NCBI GenBank assembly: GCA_965223775.1
Contig: OZ245021.1
Span: 682,001 to 746,000 of the forward strand
DNA from: JAJDXW01 sp965223775
Lineage (GTDB): Bacteria; Pseudomonadota; Gammaproteobacteria; HK1
Direction: 5' to 3'
DNA length: 64,000 bases
This document shows, one piece after another, positions 8,615-16,765 of the stretch (its first letter is position 1; every line of letters begins with the position of its first letter). Made by a program: the position numbers and the translations under genes. Under the pieces are notes generated by a model. The model had not been told where the DNA came from and did not search any database. It saw only the letters and a program-made list of their open reading frames with translations.

Positions 8615-9853
8615 ATGAGCAGGGACAAGACTCCAAAGCGGCTGCGGTCGCACCCAAAGTACTCACGTCGGCAGATCATGGTCCGAAGCGCCGCCGGCAT
8701 CGCGGGCGCGGCCATGGCATCGAGAGGGTTTCCGTGGGGAGATCTCGCCTACGCCCAGCAGCTAAAGGGCAAACCGGTAGAGTTCAATGTTGCCATTCGC
8801 CCGGACTGGACGCAGGGCTGGTTCGGCATGATCAACCAGGAAAAGCAGATCTGGCGGAAATATCTGCCGGAAGGCAGCGAGGTGACGTTCAGTCACCCCA
8901 TCCAGGGCGGAATCGTCACCAATGAGCTGATCGCAGGAAAAAGCATGATCGGTCATAACGGAGACGCGCCCGGTCTGATCGCAACCTACAAGCGAGATCG
9001 CGTTGATATTCGCGCTATCGGCCTCATCGGGAGCTCGCCGAGCGGATATCATTGCTATCAGGTGCTGGTGCGCACCGACGCCCCGGAGTTCAGCGATTCG
9101 AAGGAAGCACTCCGTTGGATGAGCGACAAGGTGGTTGCCACGCCGAAGGGAAGCTGCTCGGACCGTTTCTTCCAGGATGTACTCAAGCGCGAAGGAATCG
9201 AGCCGGCAGAATACCTCAATCAGCCAATCGGTGTTATCACTACAAACCTCCGTGCAAAGAAGATCGATGCTGCTTGCACGTGGGACCCCCAGGGAGCTGC
9301 GGTCAGCACCCTTGCCGGGGAAGGTCTCGCCCGAGTGGTGTCCACCGGTTATCCTTGGGGCGAGCGTGATTCGGGAACCATCGTATGCCGGAAGGATTTC
9401 ATGGATGATAACCCCGACCTCGTGAAGGCGTGGCTCAAGGCTGAAATCGAGACCCAGATGTGGTACTACGATCCGCGAAACCACGCCGAGGTATTGCAGA
9501 TCGCACAGAAGTACGTGAAGGGATTCAGCCACCGGGCTCTTTGGTTCTCGCTGGCAGGACTCATCCCGGAACCATATTACGGCGGACCGATTCGGGACGA
9601 GAAGTTATTCGTGTGGAACGACGAAATCCATGAGCTCCAGGATATCGTTCGCGACTATCTTGCCAAGAACAAGATTATTCCACACAAGGAGCTGTTGCCG
9701 GGTGCAATCGACGACTCGCTCGCCCGGCAGGCGATGAAGGAAATGGAAGTCGACTCGCCGCTCATTTCGCTCAAGGCCGTCCCGCTGGAGAAGGGTTACC
9801 CGCTGATTCAGGATCCCAAGCGAATTGAGGAGTACGTTGAGCTGTTTGCGTAA
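8615..9853 (+). CDS. NitT/TauT-type ABC substrate-binding protein with Tat signal
   Basis: 412 residues. The N-terminus has a twin-arginine signal (SRRQIMVRSAAGIAGAAMAS) with a likely cut after AYA. The mature part resembles periplasmic binding proteins of the nitrate/sulfonate/taurine class (SsuA/TauA-like), ending at LFA. ATG 8615 is preceded by GGGAGG (8601-8606) at ideal spacing; an earlier in-frame GTG at 8606 lies inside that ribosome binding site. Tat export suggests that it folds before export. It is the first gene of an operon with two permeases and two ATPases. The ligand is unknown. Confidence 0.88.
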   Translation: MSRDKTPKRLRSHPKYSRRQIMVRSAAGIAGAAMASRGFPWGDLAYAQQLKGKPVEFNVAIRPDWTQGWFGMINQEKQIWRKYLPEGSEVTFSHPIQGGIVTNELIAGKSMIGHNGDAPGLIATYKRDRVDIRAIGLIGSSPSGYHCYQVLVRTDAPEFSDSKEALRWMSDKVVATPKGSCSDRFFQDVLKREGIEPAEYLNQPIGVITTNLRAKKIDAACTWDPQGAAVSTLAGEGLARVVSTGYPWGERDSGTIVCRKDFMDDNPDLVKAWLKAEIETQMWYYDPRNHAEVLQIAQKYVKGFSHRALWFSLAGLIPEPYYGGPIRDEKLFVWNDEIHELQDIVRDYLAKNKIIPHKELLPGAIDDSLARQAMKEMEVDSPLISLKAVPLEKGYPLIQDPKRIEEYVELFA

Positions 9854-9874
9854 TGGAGCGTTTTCGACAGCGAC

Positions 9875-9895
9875 CGGCCGGGGCGACCCCGGCCG
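9875..9895 (+). promoter_or_regulatory. intercistronic GC hairpin after the binding-protein gene
   Basis: CGGCCGGGG and CCCCGGCCG pair perfectly (9 bp) around the triloop CGA, 21 bases after the stop of the binding-protein gene. No T-tract follows, so it is not a standard terminator. Hairpins at this position commonly protect the 3' end of the binding-protein message and raise its level above the permease genes; that role is inferred. Confidence 0.5.
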
Positions 9896-10022
9896 GGCCG
9901 CTCACGTGTCATCTTGTCGTCCAAAGCGTCGTTGCGACGGGTCCGCGACCGACCTTGAACTCTTCATCCGACTTGATTTCCGTGACAACTGAGCGCGTAT
10001 TCTCGCGGGAAGGGCAACGGCA

Positions 10023-10844
10023 ATGACGTTGGGTTCTCTGCTCGGGCGCACGTTGCGGAGTTCCAGGCTCCATGCGGCAGTAATGGGTATTTCCGCGTTT
10101 TTCCTTCTCTGGTATCTGCTCGTCGACCTGTTCGAAGTGTGGCGCTTCGGAGGATTGCCGAAACTGGTGAAAAGCCTCGAGGAATGGCTCAGTCCGGACC
10201 CCGTGTTTGGAGTATCGATTTACACTGCCGAGTATTACCGTCATATATGGGCCAGCATCGTCCGGGTAGCCACCGCTTTCTTCTTTGCAACCACCTTCGG
10301 CATCGCGATCGGAATATTGATGGGATGGCGACGGATATTTTTCGGGTTGACGTTTCCGATTCTTGAGTTGTTGAGGCCAATCCCCATCCTGGCATGGATT
10401 CCTCTGGCGATCATCCTGCTTCCGGGCAGAGAAATTCCCATCATTGGCCTGACCTTTCTTGCCGCGTTCTTTGTGACCATCCTGAACACCTTGCTTGGCG
10501 TTCAGGCGATTGATCGTGCCTATTTTCGCGCGGCAGAGTGTTTGGGATTTTCCCAGCCGCAGGTTCTTTTTCATGTCATCATTCCGGGCGCCTTGCCGTA
10601 CATTTTTGTCGGCCTGCAGATCGCGATTGGGGCTTGTTGGTTTTCGCTGGTCGCGGCGGAGATACTTTCCGGCAGTGCGGGGCTTGGTTACAAGGTTTGG
10701 GAGACATACTATTATGTACAATTCCCAACGATGATCAGTACCATGGCGACCCTTGGATTTTTTGGCTACATTTCCAGTGCGCTCGTGCGCATGGCGGGAA
10801 ACCGGCTCATGCGATGGCGCGAGAAGCTTCTTTCGGGGGTGTGA
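10023..10844 (+). CDS. ABC transporter permease (NitT/TauT type), first
   Basis: 273 residues with about six membrane segments. It contains the binding-protein-dependent permease coupling loop: AAECLGFSQPQVLFHVIIPG, followed by ALPYIFVGLQIAIG. It moves the ligand delivered by the periplasmic binding protein through the inner membrane. The start ATG 10023 has a GGGAAGGG ribosome binding site. The stop overlaps the ATG of the next ATPase gene by one base (TGATG). A second, different permease gene follows in the same operon, so the channel may be a heterodimer. Confidence 0.9.
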   Translation: MTLGSLLGRTLRSSRLHAAVMGISAFFLLWYLLVDLFEVWRFGGLPKLVKSLEEWLSPDPVFGVSIYTAEYYRHIWASIVRVATAFFFATTFGIAIGILMGWRRIFFGLTFPILELLRPIPILAWIPLAIILLPGREIPIIGLTFLAAFFVTILNTLLGVQAIDRAYFRAAECLGFSQPQVLFHVIIPGALPYIFVGLQIAIGACWFSLVAAEILSGSAGLGYKVWETYYYVQFPTMISTMATLGFFGYISSALVRMAGNRLMRWREKLLSGV

Positions 10845-11668
10845 TGGTTTCCACGGGGGGGTTGCAAATCACCGGGGCCGGGAAGATTTATGATCCGGAC
10901 GGCATCCATGTGGTAGCAGTCGATGACGTCTCGCTGCGCATCGAGCCGGGGGAATTTTGCGTTGTCGTGGGACCGTCGGGGTGCGGCAAGACAACATTGT
11001 TGAACGCCATCGCCGGATTCGATCGACTTACTTCCGGTACCATCGCGATGGACGGGGAACTTCTTGCCTCGCCGGGGAAAAAGCTGCTGCCGGGCCCCGA
11101 TCGGATGGTCGTATTTCAGCACGGAGCGTTGTTTCCCTGGAAGACGGTGTTGTGGAATGTAACCGCAGGGCCGGTCAAGCGCGGCCTCGCCGGGATGGCG
11201 GAGGCGGCGGACAAGGCGCGGGAGCTGATGAGCCGGGTCGGTCTCCATGGGATTGACGACCAGTTTCCCGAAGCGCTGTCAGGTGGCCAGAAAAGGCGCG
11301 TCGAAATCGTGCGAGCGCTCATGTGCGATCCCAAGGTGTTGTTGCTTGACGAGCCGTTCAGGGCGCTCGATGCCCTTACCAAGAGCGTGGTCCAGGAGCA
11401 CTTGCTCGAGCTCTACGACTTCGAGCGCAAGACCATCTTTTTCATCACCCACGACCTGGAAGAGGCAATCTTTCTCGGGGATCGTGTTGCGGTCATGACC
11501 ACCCGGCCGGGCCGGATAAAGCAGATCGTCGAGGTCGATATTCCGCGTCCGCGGGACCATCGGGTGTTGACGACCGATCGCTTTCTCGAATTGAAATCTG
11601 AACTCGGCGTAGCCATTTACGAGGAAGCCAGGCGCGCGTTCGAGGCTGGTGAAAGGGAGCTGGCGTGA
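10844..11668 (+). CDS. ABC transporter ATP-binding protein, first
   Basis: 274 residues. Walker A GPSGCGKTT, Q-loop region (VVFQHGALFPWKT), signature LSGGQKRR and Walker B VLLLDEPF with D-loop ALDAL are all present, then the switch histidine in FFITHDLEEA. It is the energy-supplying subunit of a NitT/TauT-type importer. The signature has KRR in place of the usual QQR, which still fits a working ATPase. It overlaps both neighbours by one base, so it is translated in a tightly coupled operon. It is one of two ATPase genes here; compare the gene at 12554, which lacks the switch histidine. Confidence 0.9.
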   Translation: MVSTGGLQITGAGKIYDPDGIHVVAVDDVSLRIEPGEFCVVVGPSGCGKTTLLNAIAGFDRLTSGTIAMDGELLASPGKKLLPGPDRMVVFQHGALFPWKTVLWNVTAGPVKRGLAGMAEAADKARELMSRVGLHGIDDQFPEALSGGQKRRVEIVRALMCDPKVLLLDEPFRALDALTKSVVQEHLLELYDFERKTIFFITHDLEEAIFLGDRVAVMTTRPGRIKQIVEVDIPRPRDHRVLTTDRFLELKSELGVAIYEEARRAFEAGERELA

Positions 11669-12498
11669 TGAATGAGGTGCCTCGAACCGCCACTCCCCCC
11701 AATCTCACCCTTGGCTATCGGTTTACCCGCTGGCTCAAGAGTTTGTGGGGACTCAACCTCGCACTTGGCGTGGCCTCGGTCGGGACCTTGGCATTCCTGT
11801 GGCAGTTTGCCGGTCCTCTTGGAATTCCAGGCCTGGGGGACGTACCCCCTCCATCGGAGGTAGTTGTTGCCGCGGCTGATTTGCTGGTCGCGGAACAGTA
11901 TTGGAACGGTTGGCTCAAGAGCTTTCAGAGAATTGGCATCGGCTTCATTATCGCTCAGTTTATCGGCGTCCCGCTCGGCTTGGCGATGGCGATTAGTCGA
12001 GGGGCGTTCGGAACGATATTTCCCATTATTGAGATCCTGCGCCCGATTCCCCCGGTTGCATGGATCCCGATTTCCATCGTTTTTTGGCCGACTCGGGAAC
12101 AGAGCGTCATCTTCATCGTGTTTCTCGGTGCATTCTGGATCGTGTTGCTGAATACGATTGGAGGGGCTTCGAACATCAGCTCGGCCTACAAGCATGCGGC
12201 CCTTTCGCTGGGTTCCAGGCCGCGCGATCTGTTTTGGAAGATCATATTTCCGGCGACAATACCGTCCATCGTAACGGGCATGGCGGTAGGAATGGGGATA
12301 TCTTGGGAAATGGTCGTAGCATCGGAGATGATTGCGGGTGATACTGGACTCGGTTATCTACTTTGGCAGTCGTTCCAAATCAATGCGATGGCTCATGTGA
12401 TTGTGTGCATGGTATCGATTGGCATAGCTGGTTACCTGTCCAGTGGCCTTATTCGTATGCTGGGAGGTTTTGCAGCGCCATGGCAACGACTTCATTAG
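11668..12498 (+). CDS. ABC transporter permease (NitT/TauT type), second
   Basis: 276 residues with an N-terminal cytosolic tail and about six membrane segments. The coupling loop reads ALSLGSRPRDLFWKIIFPAT, then IPSIVTGMAVGMGISWEMVV. It shares the fold with the permease at 10023 but is clearly divergent, as expected for the partner of a heterodimeric channel or for a second transporter using the same binding protein. ATG 11668 overlaps the upstream stop; a GTG three bases earlier is the alternative. AAGGGAG about ten bases upstream serves as ribosome binding site. Confidence 0.88.
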   Translation: MNEVPRTATPPNLTLGYRFTRWLKSLWGLNLALGVASVGTLAFLWQFAGPLGIPGLGDVPPPSEVVVAAADLLVAEQYWNGWLKSFQRIGIGFIIAQFIGVPLGLAMAISRGAFGTIFPIIEILRPIPPVAWIPISIVFWPTREQSVIFIVFLGAFWIVLLNTIGGASNISSAYKHAALSLGSRPRDLFWKIIFPATIPSIVTGMAVGMGISWEMVVASEMIAGDTGLGYLLWQSFQINAMAHVIVCMVSIGIAGYLSSGLIRMLGGFAAPWQRLH

Positions 12499-12553
12499 GC
12501 ATTGAGCGTCCGGACGATACTGGGGATGCGGCTCTCTCAGTGGGGTGAGTGAT

Positions 12554-13420
12554 ATGAACGGGACGATGCAGGAGGACGGTGGGCGACCGGGCGAAGTCGA
12601 AATAACGGGAGTCGCCAAACGGTATGAGGGCGAGTCGTCCACGGCGGTCGCGGTCGAGGATTGTTCATTCGTGGTTGAGCGCGGAAAATTCACGGTGATC
12701 GTAGGGCCCTCGGGGTGTGGAAAGACCACCCTGATCAACCTGATTGCCGGCTATGAGCCAGCGACGGCGGGTGAGGTACGACTGGACGGCCGGCTGGTTA
12801 CCGGGCCCGGCCCGGACCGCCTTGTGGTGTTTCAGGAGACTGCACTTTTCCCATGGATGACGACCATCGACAACGTGATTTATGGTCCCAAAGTTCAGCG
12901 GAGGCTTTCACTGCGCGAGGTCACGGCGAAGGCCGAGCAGCTCCTTGATACGGTCGGGCTGACGGATTTTCGCGACAAGTTTCCTGCACAGCTTTCGGGA
13001 GGCATGCAGCGGCGGGCGGAATTGGCGCGCGCGCTGATCAACGAGCCCGCGGTGCTGTTGATGGATGAGCCGTTCCGTGGACTCGATGCGATGACCAGGG
13101 AGCTGATGCAGGAGTATCTGCTGACGCTTTTCGAAGGCAGCAACCGGACGATACTCTTCGTCACCTCCGAGATCGATGAGGCCATTCTATTTGCGGACAA
13201 CCTCATAGTGCTGAGTAGAAGCCCGGGAAAGGTGAGAGCACAGATTCCCGTTGACCTTGGTCGACCCCGTACGTTGGATTTGCTTACCAAGAGGCGATAC
13301 GCCGAGTTGAAACACGAAGCGCTTGGTATCTTGTATGAAGAGGCGGTCGGCGCGTTCGCAAGCGGTGTCCGGTCGGCGTCGGATATCGTCGAGGCGTATC
13401 AGAAGCGCGGGGCCGGGTGA
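12554..13420 (+). CDS. ABC transporter ATP-binding protein, second
   Basis: 288 residues with Walker A GPSGCGKTT, VVFQETALFPWMT, signature LSGGMQRRAELARAL and Walker B VLLMDEPFRGLDAM. At the switch-histidine position it reads LFVTSEIDEA, with Ser where THD/His is normal (the paralogue at 10844 has FFITHDLEEA). This suggests an asymmetric heterodimer with one degenerate ATP site. ATG 12554 is preferred over GTG 12545 because a GGGGTGAG ribosome binding site precedes it. The long C-terminal tail ends EAYQKRGAG and abuts the lipoprotein gene. Confidence 0.87.
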   Translation: MNGTMQEDGGRPGEVEITGVAKRYEGESSTAVAVEDCSFVVERGKFTVIVGPSGCGKTTLINLIAGYEPATAGEVRLDGRLVTGPGPDRLVVFQETALFPWMTTIDNVIYGPKVQRRLSLREVTAKAEQLLDTVGLTDFRDKFPAQLSGGMQRRAELARALINEPAVLLMDEPFRGLDAMTRELMQEYLLTLFEGSNRTILFVTSEIDEAILFADNLIVLSRSPGKVRAQIPVDLGRPRTLDLLTKRRYAELKHEALGILYEEAVGAFASGVRSASDIVEAYQKRGAG

Positions 13421-13421
13421 C

Positions 13422-13814
13422 TTGCGGCTCGTTTGGATTTCCAAGGGTCTGACCCTGGCCGCGCTAGCGGGAGCCGTGGCGTGCGGCGTTGCCGGGTGTG
13501 GAGCGGCGTCTGCAGATTCTCCTTTGCCGGAAAGACCTATCATCGCTGAGCTGTTTTCAGACGGCGAAAAATTCTACGGGCAAGAGGTGGTCGTGTACGG
13601 CTTGGTCATCGCGACAGGCGACGCCGGCCGAGTGTTCTTGCTGCAGGACGTCTCCCAGATGCCGCTCCGAGTCGTGGTTCCTGGTGGAGCAACGGATTGG
13701 CTCGGTGAACAGGTGCTCGTCGAGGGTGTGGTTGCGTCGTCCGGTGGGGAGGTGATCTTGAAATCGACGCGAATCGTTCCCACGAAGGTTCTCGGAGGAG
13801 GTGGATGTTGTTGA
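13422..13814 (+). CDS. small OB-fold-like lipoprotein
   Basis: 130 residues starting at TTG 13422, one base after the ATPase stop; no ATG/GTG fits better. A basic N-terminus (RLVWISK) and hydrophobic core end in a lipobox VAGC (Cys about residue 27), so it is probably lipidated and kept at the periplasmic membrane face. The mature domain (GQEVVVYGLVIATG, LQDVSQMPLRVVVPGG, LVEGVVASSGGEVIL) has the alternating strand pattern of OB-fold/BOF-like periplasmic domains. It closes the transporter operon and may assist ligand handling. This is inferred; the family is not certain. Confidence 0.6.
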   Translation: MRLVWISKGLTLAALAGAVACGVAGCGAASADSPLPERPIIAELFSDGEKFYGQEVVVYGLVIATGDAGRVFLLQDVSQMPLRVVVPGGATDWLGEQVLVEGVVASSGGEVILKSTRIVPTKVLGGGGCC

Positions 13815-13823
13815 GCGGGCGGC

Positions 13824-14075
13824 ATGTTCGGGAGTCGATGCGGTCGTTCCGTCGGGCTTCCTTTGGATTGGAGTAACCTGCTTCATACGCTCTCGATTGT
13901 TCTCGCAATTGCCGGGGGTATCTTCAGTCTTGCGGGCTGGTGGATGCGAAAGAGAGAGCCGGAGCCCAAGACGAATCGGGCCGCCCTGTCGCACATGCTT
14001 ACAATCATTGCCTACATTCTGATGAGCCTGAGCATCTTCCTGTTTGCTCTCCGGGGCTTGCTATTCTCGACGTAG
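13824..14075 (+). CDS. small two-helix membrane protein
   Basis: 83 residues with two hydrophobic helices (LLHTLSIVLAIAGGIFSLAG and LTIIAYILMSLSIFLFALRG) separated by a charged cytosolic-type loop WWMRKREPEPKTNR. ATG 13824 follows the lipoprotein stop by nine bases; an internal TTG 39 bases later is an alternative start. No family is recognised. Its place at the end of the NitT/TauT operon, next to a lipoprotein, suggests an accessory membrane component. Confidence 0.55.
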   Translation: MFGSRCGRSVGLPLDWSNLLHTLSIVLAIAGGIFSLAGWWMRKREPEPKTNRAALSHMLTIIAYILMSLSIFLFALRGLLFST

Positions 14076-14462
14076 AACGCTTCTCGTCTGGTCGTGTGGG
14101 GGTAGCTCCGAACGTTGTGCCAGTCGCCGTTGGGCATCGCCCATCCCACGGGCGGCGCCCGGTGCGCAAGAATTGAAACGACTTCCGGATCGGTCCCGCG
14201 CGACTTTGAACCCTGTCGACGAGAACTCGGTCCCCTTCACCATGAAAGCTGCGGGGTCGGTCATGAGGGCTTCATCTTCGGGAAGCCCGGATACTCCGAG
14301 GAATGGTCTCCCGAGTGGTTCGCCATGCCCGGCTTGGTCAGGCACCCCTTGGGCGGCGCGAAGCTGTCGATCCGGCGAACCGGCTTCTCCCAAGCGTTCC
14401 CTGCGGCGCTCGCGTTCGTCGATCCAGGCCCGGAGGGCGCTCATCTTCTTGCGACGCGGTCT

Positions 14463-16397
14463 TCAGGGTGCCAAATCGACGTGACGTGGATCGAAGGTCG
14501 TCTGTCGCGAGTACAGTAGCGCCGCGTCGTACGAGGCGCCGTTCGCCCGTTCGAGGGGGCGCAGGCGCAACGGCTCGATCTTGTCGGTTCCGATGACCCG
14601 CACCGTGATGAGCTCCACCTCCGTGTCGTCGAAGGCGTAGCCGTAGTCGAGGCGGTGCTGGGCGTCGAAGCTCTCGAGGATGCGCCCGATGTCGCCGATG
14701 CCAAGCCGGCCTTCCGGGATCTCCGCCCGGAGCTCGAAGCCCTGCCCGTGGTAGCGGCATTCCGCGACCCGCTGGAAGCTCTGGCGCGCGGGCGGCACCC
14801 CGTCGTTCTCGAGGTCGCGCCGGCAGTGCCCGACCAGCTCCTCGACGAGGGTGTTCAGCCGCTCGACCGCCGCCTCGTCGACGTGGGTGAGGGAGGTGAT
14901 GAACGAGCGCACGTGCTCGTACTGCATGTCGGTCTCGAGGAGCCCCATCGCGGCGGTGATCCCGGGCGCGACGGGGACGAGCACGTCGCGTGCCGACACC
15001 GCCTCGGCGAGGGCGACCCCGTGGAGGGGGCCTGCCCCGCCGAAGGGGACGAGGGAAAACTCGCGGGGGTCCACTCCGCGCGCGACCGAGTTCGAGCGGA
15101 TCGCGAGGGCCATGTTCGAGTTGATGACCCGGATGATGCCGAGGGCCGCGTCGGTGACGGAGAGGCCGAGCTTGCTGCCGACCCTCTGCTCGATGGCGCG
15201 GCTCGCGAGGTCGGGGTCGATGGGAAGGTCGCCCCCCAGCATCTTGTCCGCGTCGAGCCGCCCGAGGGCGACCTGGGCGTCGGTGACGGTGGGCTCGTCC
15301 CCGCCCTTGCCGTAGCAGGCGGGGCCGGGGTCGGCGCCGGCGGAGCGCGGCCCGACGTGGAACCCGCCCGCCGAGTCGACATAGGCGATCGAGCCGCCCC
15401 CCGCCCCGATGGTCACCAGATCGATCATCGGCACGAGGATCGGATGCCCGCTCACGTAGGAGTCGCGCGGGTTCATGATCTTGATGCGCCCGGCGGGGAC
15501 GGTGCTGATGTCGGCCGAGGTGCCGCCGATGTCGACGGTGATGACGTTGTCGGCGCCCGCGAGGAGCCCCTCCGCGCGGCCCCCGATGACCCCGCCCGCG
15601 GGCCCCGACATGAGGATGTTGACGGCCCGCTTCGAGCACGCCTCGACGGTCGAGACCCCGCCGTTCGACTGGATGAGGCGAAGGTTCGCACGAAAGCCCT
15701 GGCGCGCGAGCTGGTCGCTGAGGTTGGACAGGTAGACGCTCGTCTTGGGGCCGATGAAGGCGTTCATCGCGGCGGTCGAGAAGCGCTCGTACTCGCGGAG
15801 CACGTTCGCGACGTCCGAGGAGCAGCAGACGTAGGCCTCCGGCATCTCGCGCTCGACGATGGCGCGGGCGCGCTGCTCGTGCTCGTCGTTCATGAAGGAG
15901 AAGAGGAAGCCGATGACGACGGAGCGGATCCCGCGCTTCTTGAAGACGCGGACCGCCTCGAGCACGTCGTTCTCGTCGAGCGGAGTCCCGACCCGGCCGT
16001 CGGGGGGCAGGATGCGCTCGGTGACCGCGATCCGGTTGCGCCGCTTGACGAGCGGGTGCGACTGCCAGGGCACGTCGAAGTGGAGCGAGAAGTTGTGGGG
16101 GCGCTTGTGGCGGGCGATGTGCAGGATGTCGCGGAAGTTGCGGGTGGTGAGCATGCCCACCTCCGCGCCGGTGTGCTCGATGGTGATGTTGGTCGCGACG
16201 GTGGTGCCATGGACCACGAGGTCGATGTCGTCGCGCGTGACCCCCGCCATCTCGCAGAGCTCGAGCAGGCCCTTCAGCACCCCGACGGACTGGTCCTCGG
16301 GGGTGCTCTGGACCTTGTGCACGAACACCCCGCGGTCCGACTCGAGCACGAGGTCGGTGTTCGTGCCCCCGACGTCGACTCCTACCCGTGCGCCCAT
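14463..16397 (-). CDS. hyuA: HyuA (N-methylhydantoinase A type), C-terminally truncated copy
   Basis: It begins MGARVGVDVGGTNTDLVLES and is almost residue-for-residue the same as the intact 691-aa HyuA at 58085-60160 up to LYSRQTTFD, near 14491. There the similarity stops abruptly: the last 50 or so residues of the intact protein are missing and the frame ends after a few unrelated codons (PRHVDLAP). ATP-dependent hydantoinases need both HyuA and HyuB; no hyuB follows here. The ASKHA-type phosphate motifs (DVGGTNTD, VDIGGTSADI) are kept. It is probably non-functional or at best unpartnered, the left-over copy of a segmental duplication. Confidence 0.85.
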   Translation of the reverse strand: MGARVGVDVGGTNTDLVLESDRGVFVHKVQSTPEDQSVGVLKGLLELCEMAGVTRDDIDLVVHGTTVATNITIEHTGAEVGMLTTRNFRDILHIARHKRPHNFSLHFDVPWQSHPLVKRRNRIAVTERILPPDGRVGTPLDENDVLEAVRVFKKRGIRSVVIGFLFSFMNDEHEQRARAIVEREMPEAYVCCSSDVANVLREYERFSTAAMNAFIGPKTSVYLSNLSDQLARQGFRANLRLIQSNGGVSTVEACSKRAVNILMSGPAGGVIGGRAEGLLAGADNVITVDIGGTSADISTVPAGRIKIMNPRDSYVSGHPILVPMIDLVTIGAGGGSIAYVDSAGGFHVGPRSAGADPGPACYGKGGDEPTVTDAQVALGRLDADKMLGGDLPIDPDLASRAIEQRVGSKLGLSVTDAALGIIRVINSNMALAIRSNSVARGVDPREFSLVPFGGAGPLHGVALAEAVSARDVLVPVAPGITAAMGLLETDMQYEHVRSFITSLTHVDEAAVERLNTLVEELVGHCRRDLENDGVPPARQSFQRVAECRYHGQGFELRAEIPEGRLGIGDIGRILESFDAQHRLDYGYAFDDTEVELITVRVIGTDKIEPLRLRPLERANGASYDAALLYSRQTTFDPRHVDLAP

Positions 16398-16458
16398 CGC
16401 GTCCTCGTGTTGCCGCCCGTAACCCGCTGCTGCGCCGCCGCCGCTGCCCGCGGCCGGT

Positions 16459-16617
16459 TCATCCGAGCTCGTCGAGCGCGGCGAGCCCCTCGTCCGGATG
16501 CTCGGCCGGCTTGACCGCCCCGTACACCCGCGCGATGCGTCCCTCGGGATCGATAAGGTAGCTGATCCGCTTGGGGTACTCCTGGTCCGCGTTCTCGGCG
16601 GCGCCGTAGCGCATCGC
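16459..16617 (-). pseudogene. Bcp-type peroxiredoxin C-terminal relic
   Basis: The last 53 residues (MRYGAAENADQEYPKRISYL, then IDPEGRIARVYGAVKPAEHP and the end) match the C-terminus of the peroxiredoxin at 60280-60741. Upstream of MRYGAA the match breaks and unrelated sequence follows, so the region with the catalytic residue has been lost. It sits 61 bases before the truncated hyuA, in the same arrangement as in the intact copy. This shows that both genes were duplicated together and then trimmed. Confidence 0.7.
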
Positions 16618-16765
16618 GGGCTTCCTTGCCCGCGTTCGGCGGCAGACTGGCCAGCGGCTCTCCATGTGGGCCGGAACCCCACGCCCCCATGGCCCCGCCG
16701 CGCGAACTCCGCTTCAACGGTAAGATGACGGCTCCTCGAGGGGCCCGGAAGGGAAGGGGGACACG

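Noticed and set aside
14115..14519. Plus-strand open frame of 134 codons after the transporter operon
   Set aside because: No ribosome binding site and no family; its end overlaps the hyuA copy in antisense. Probably chance.
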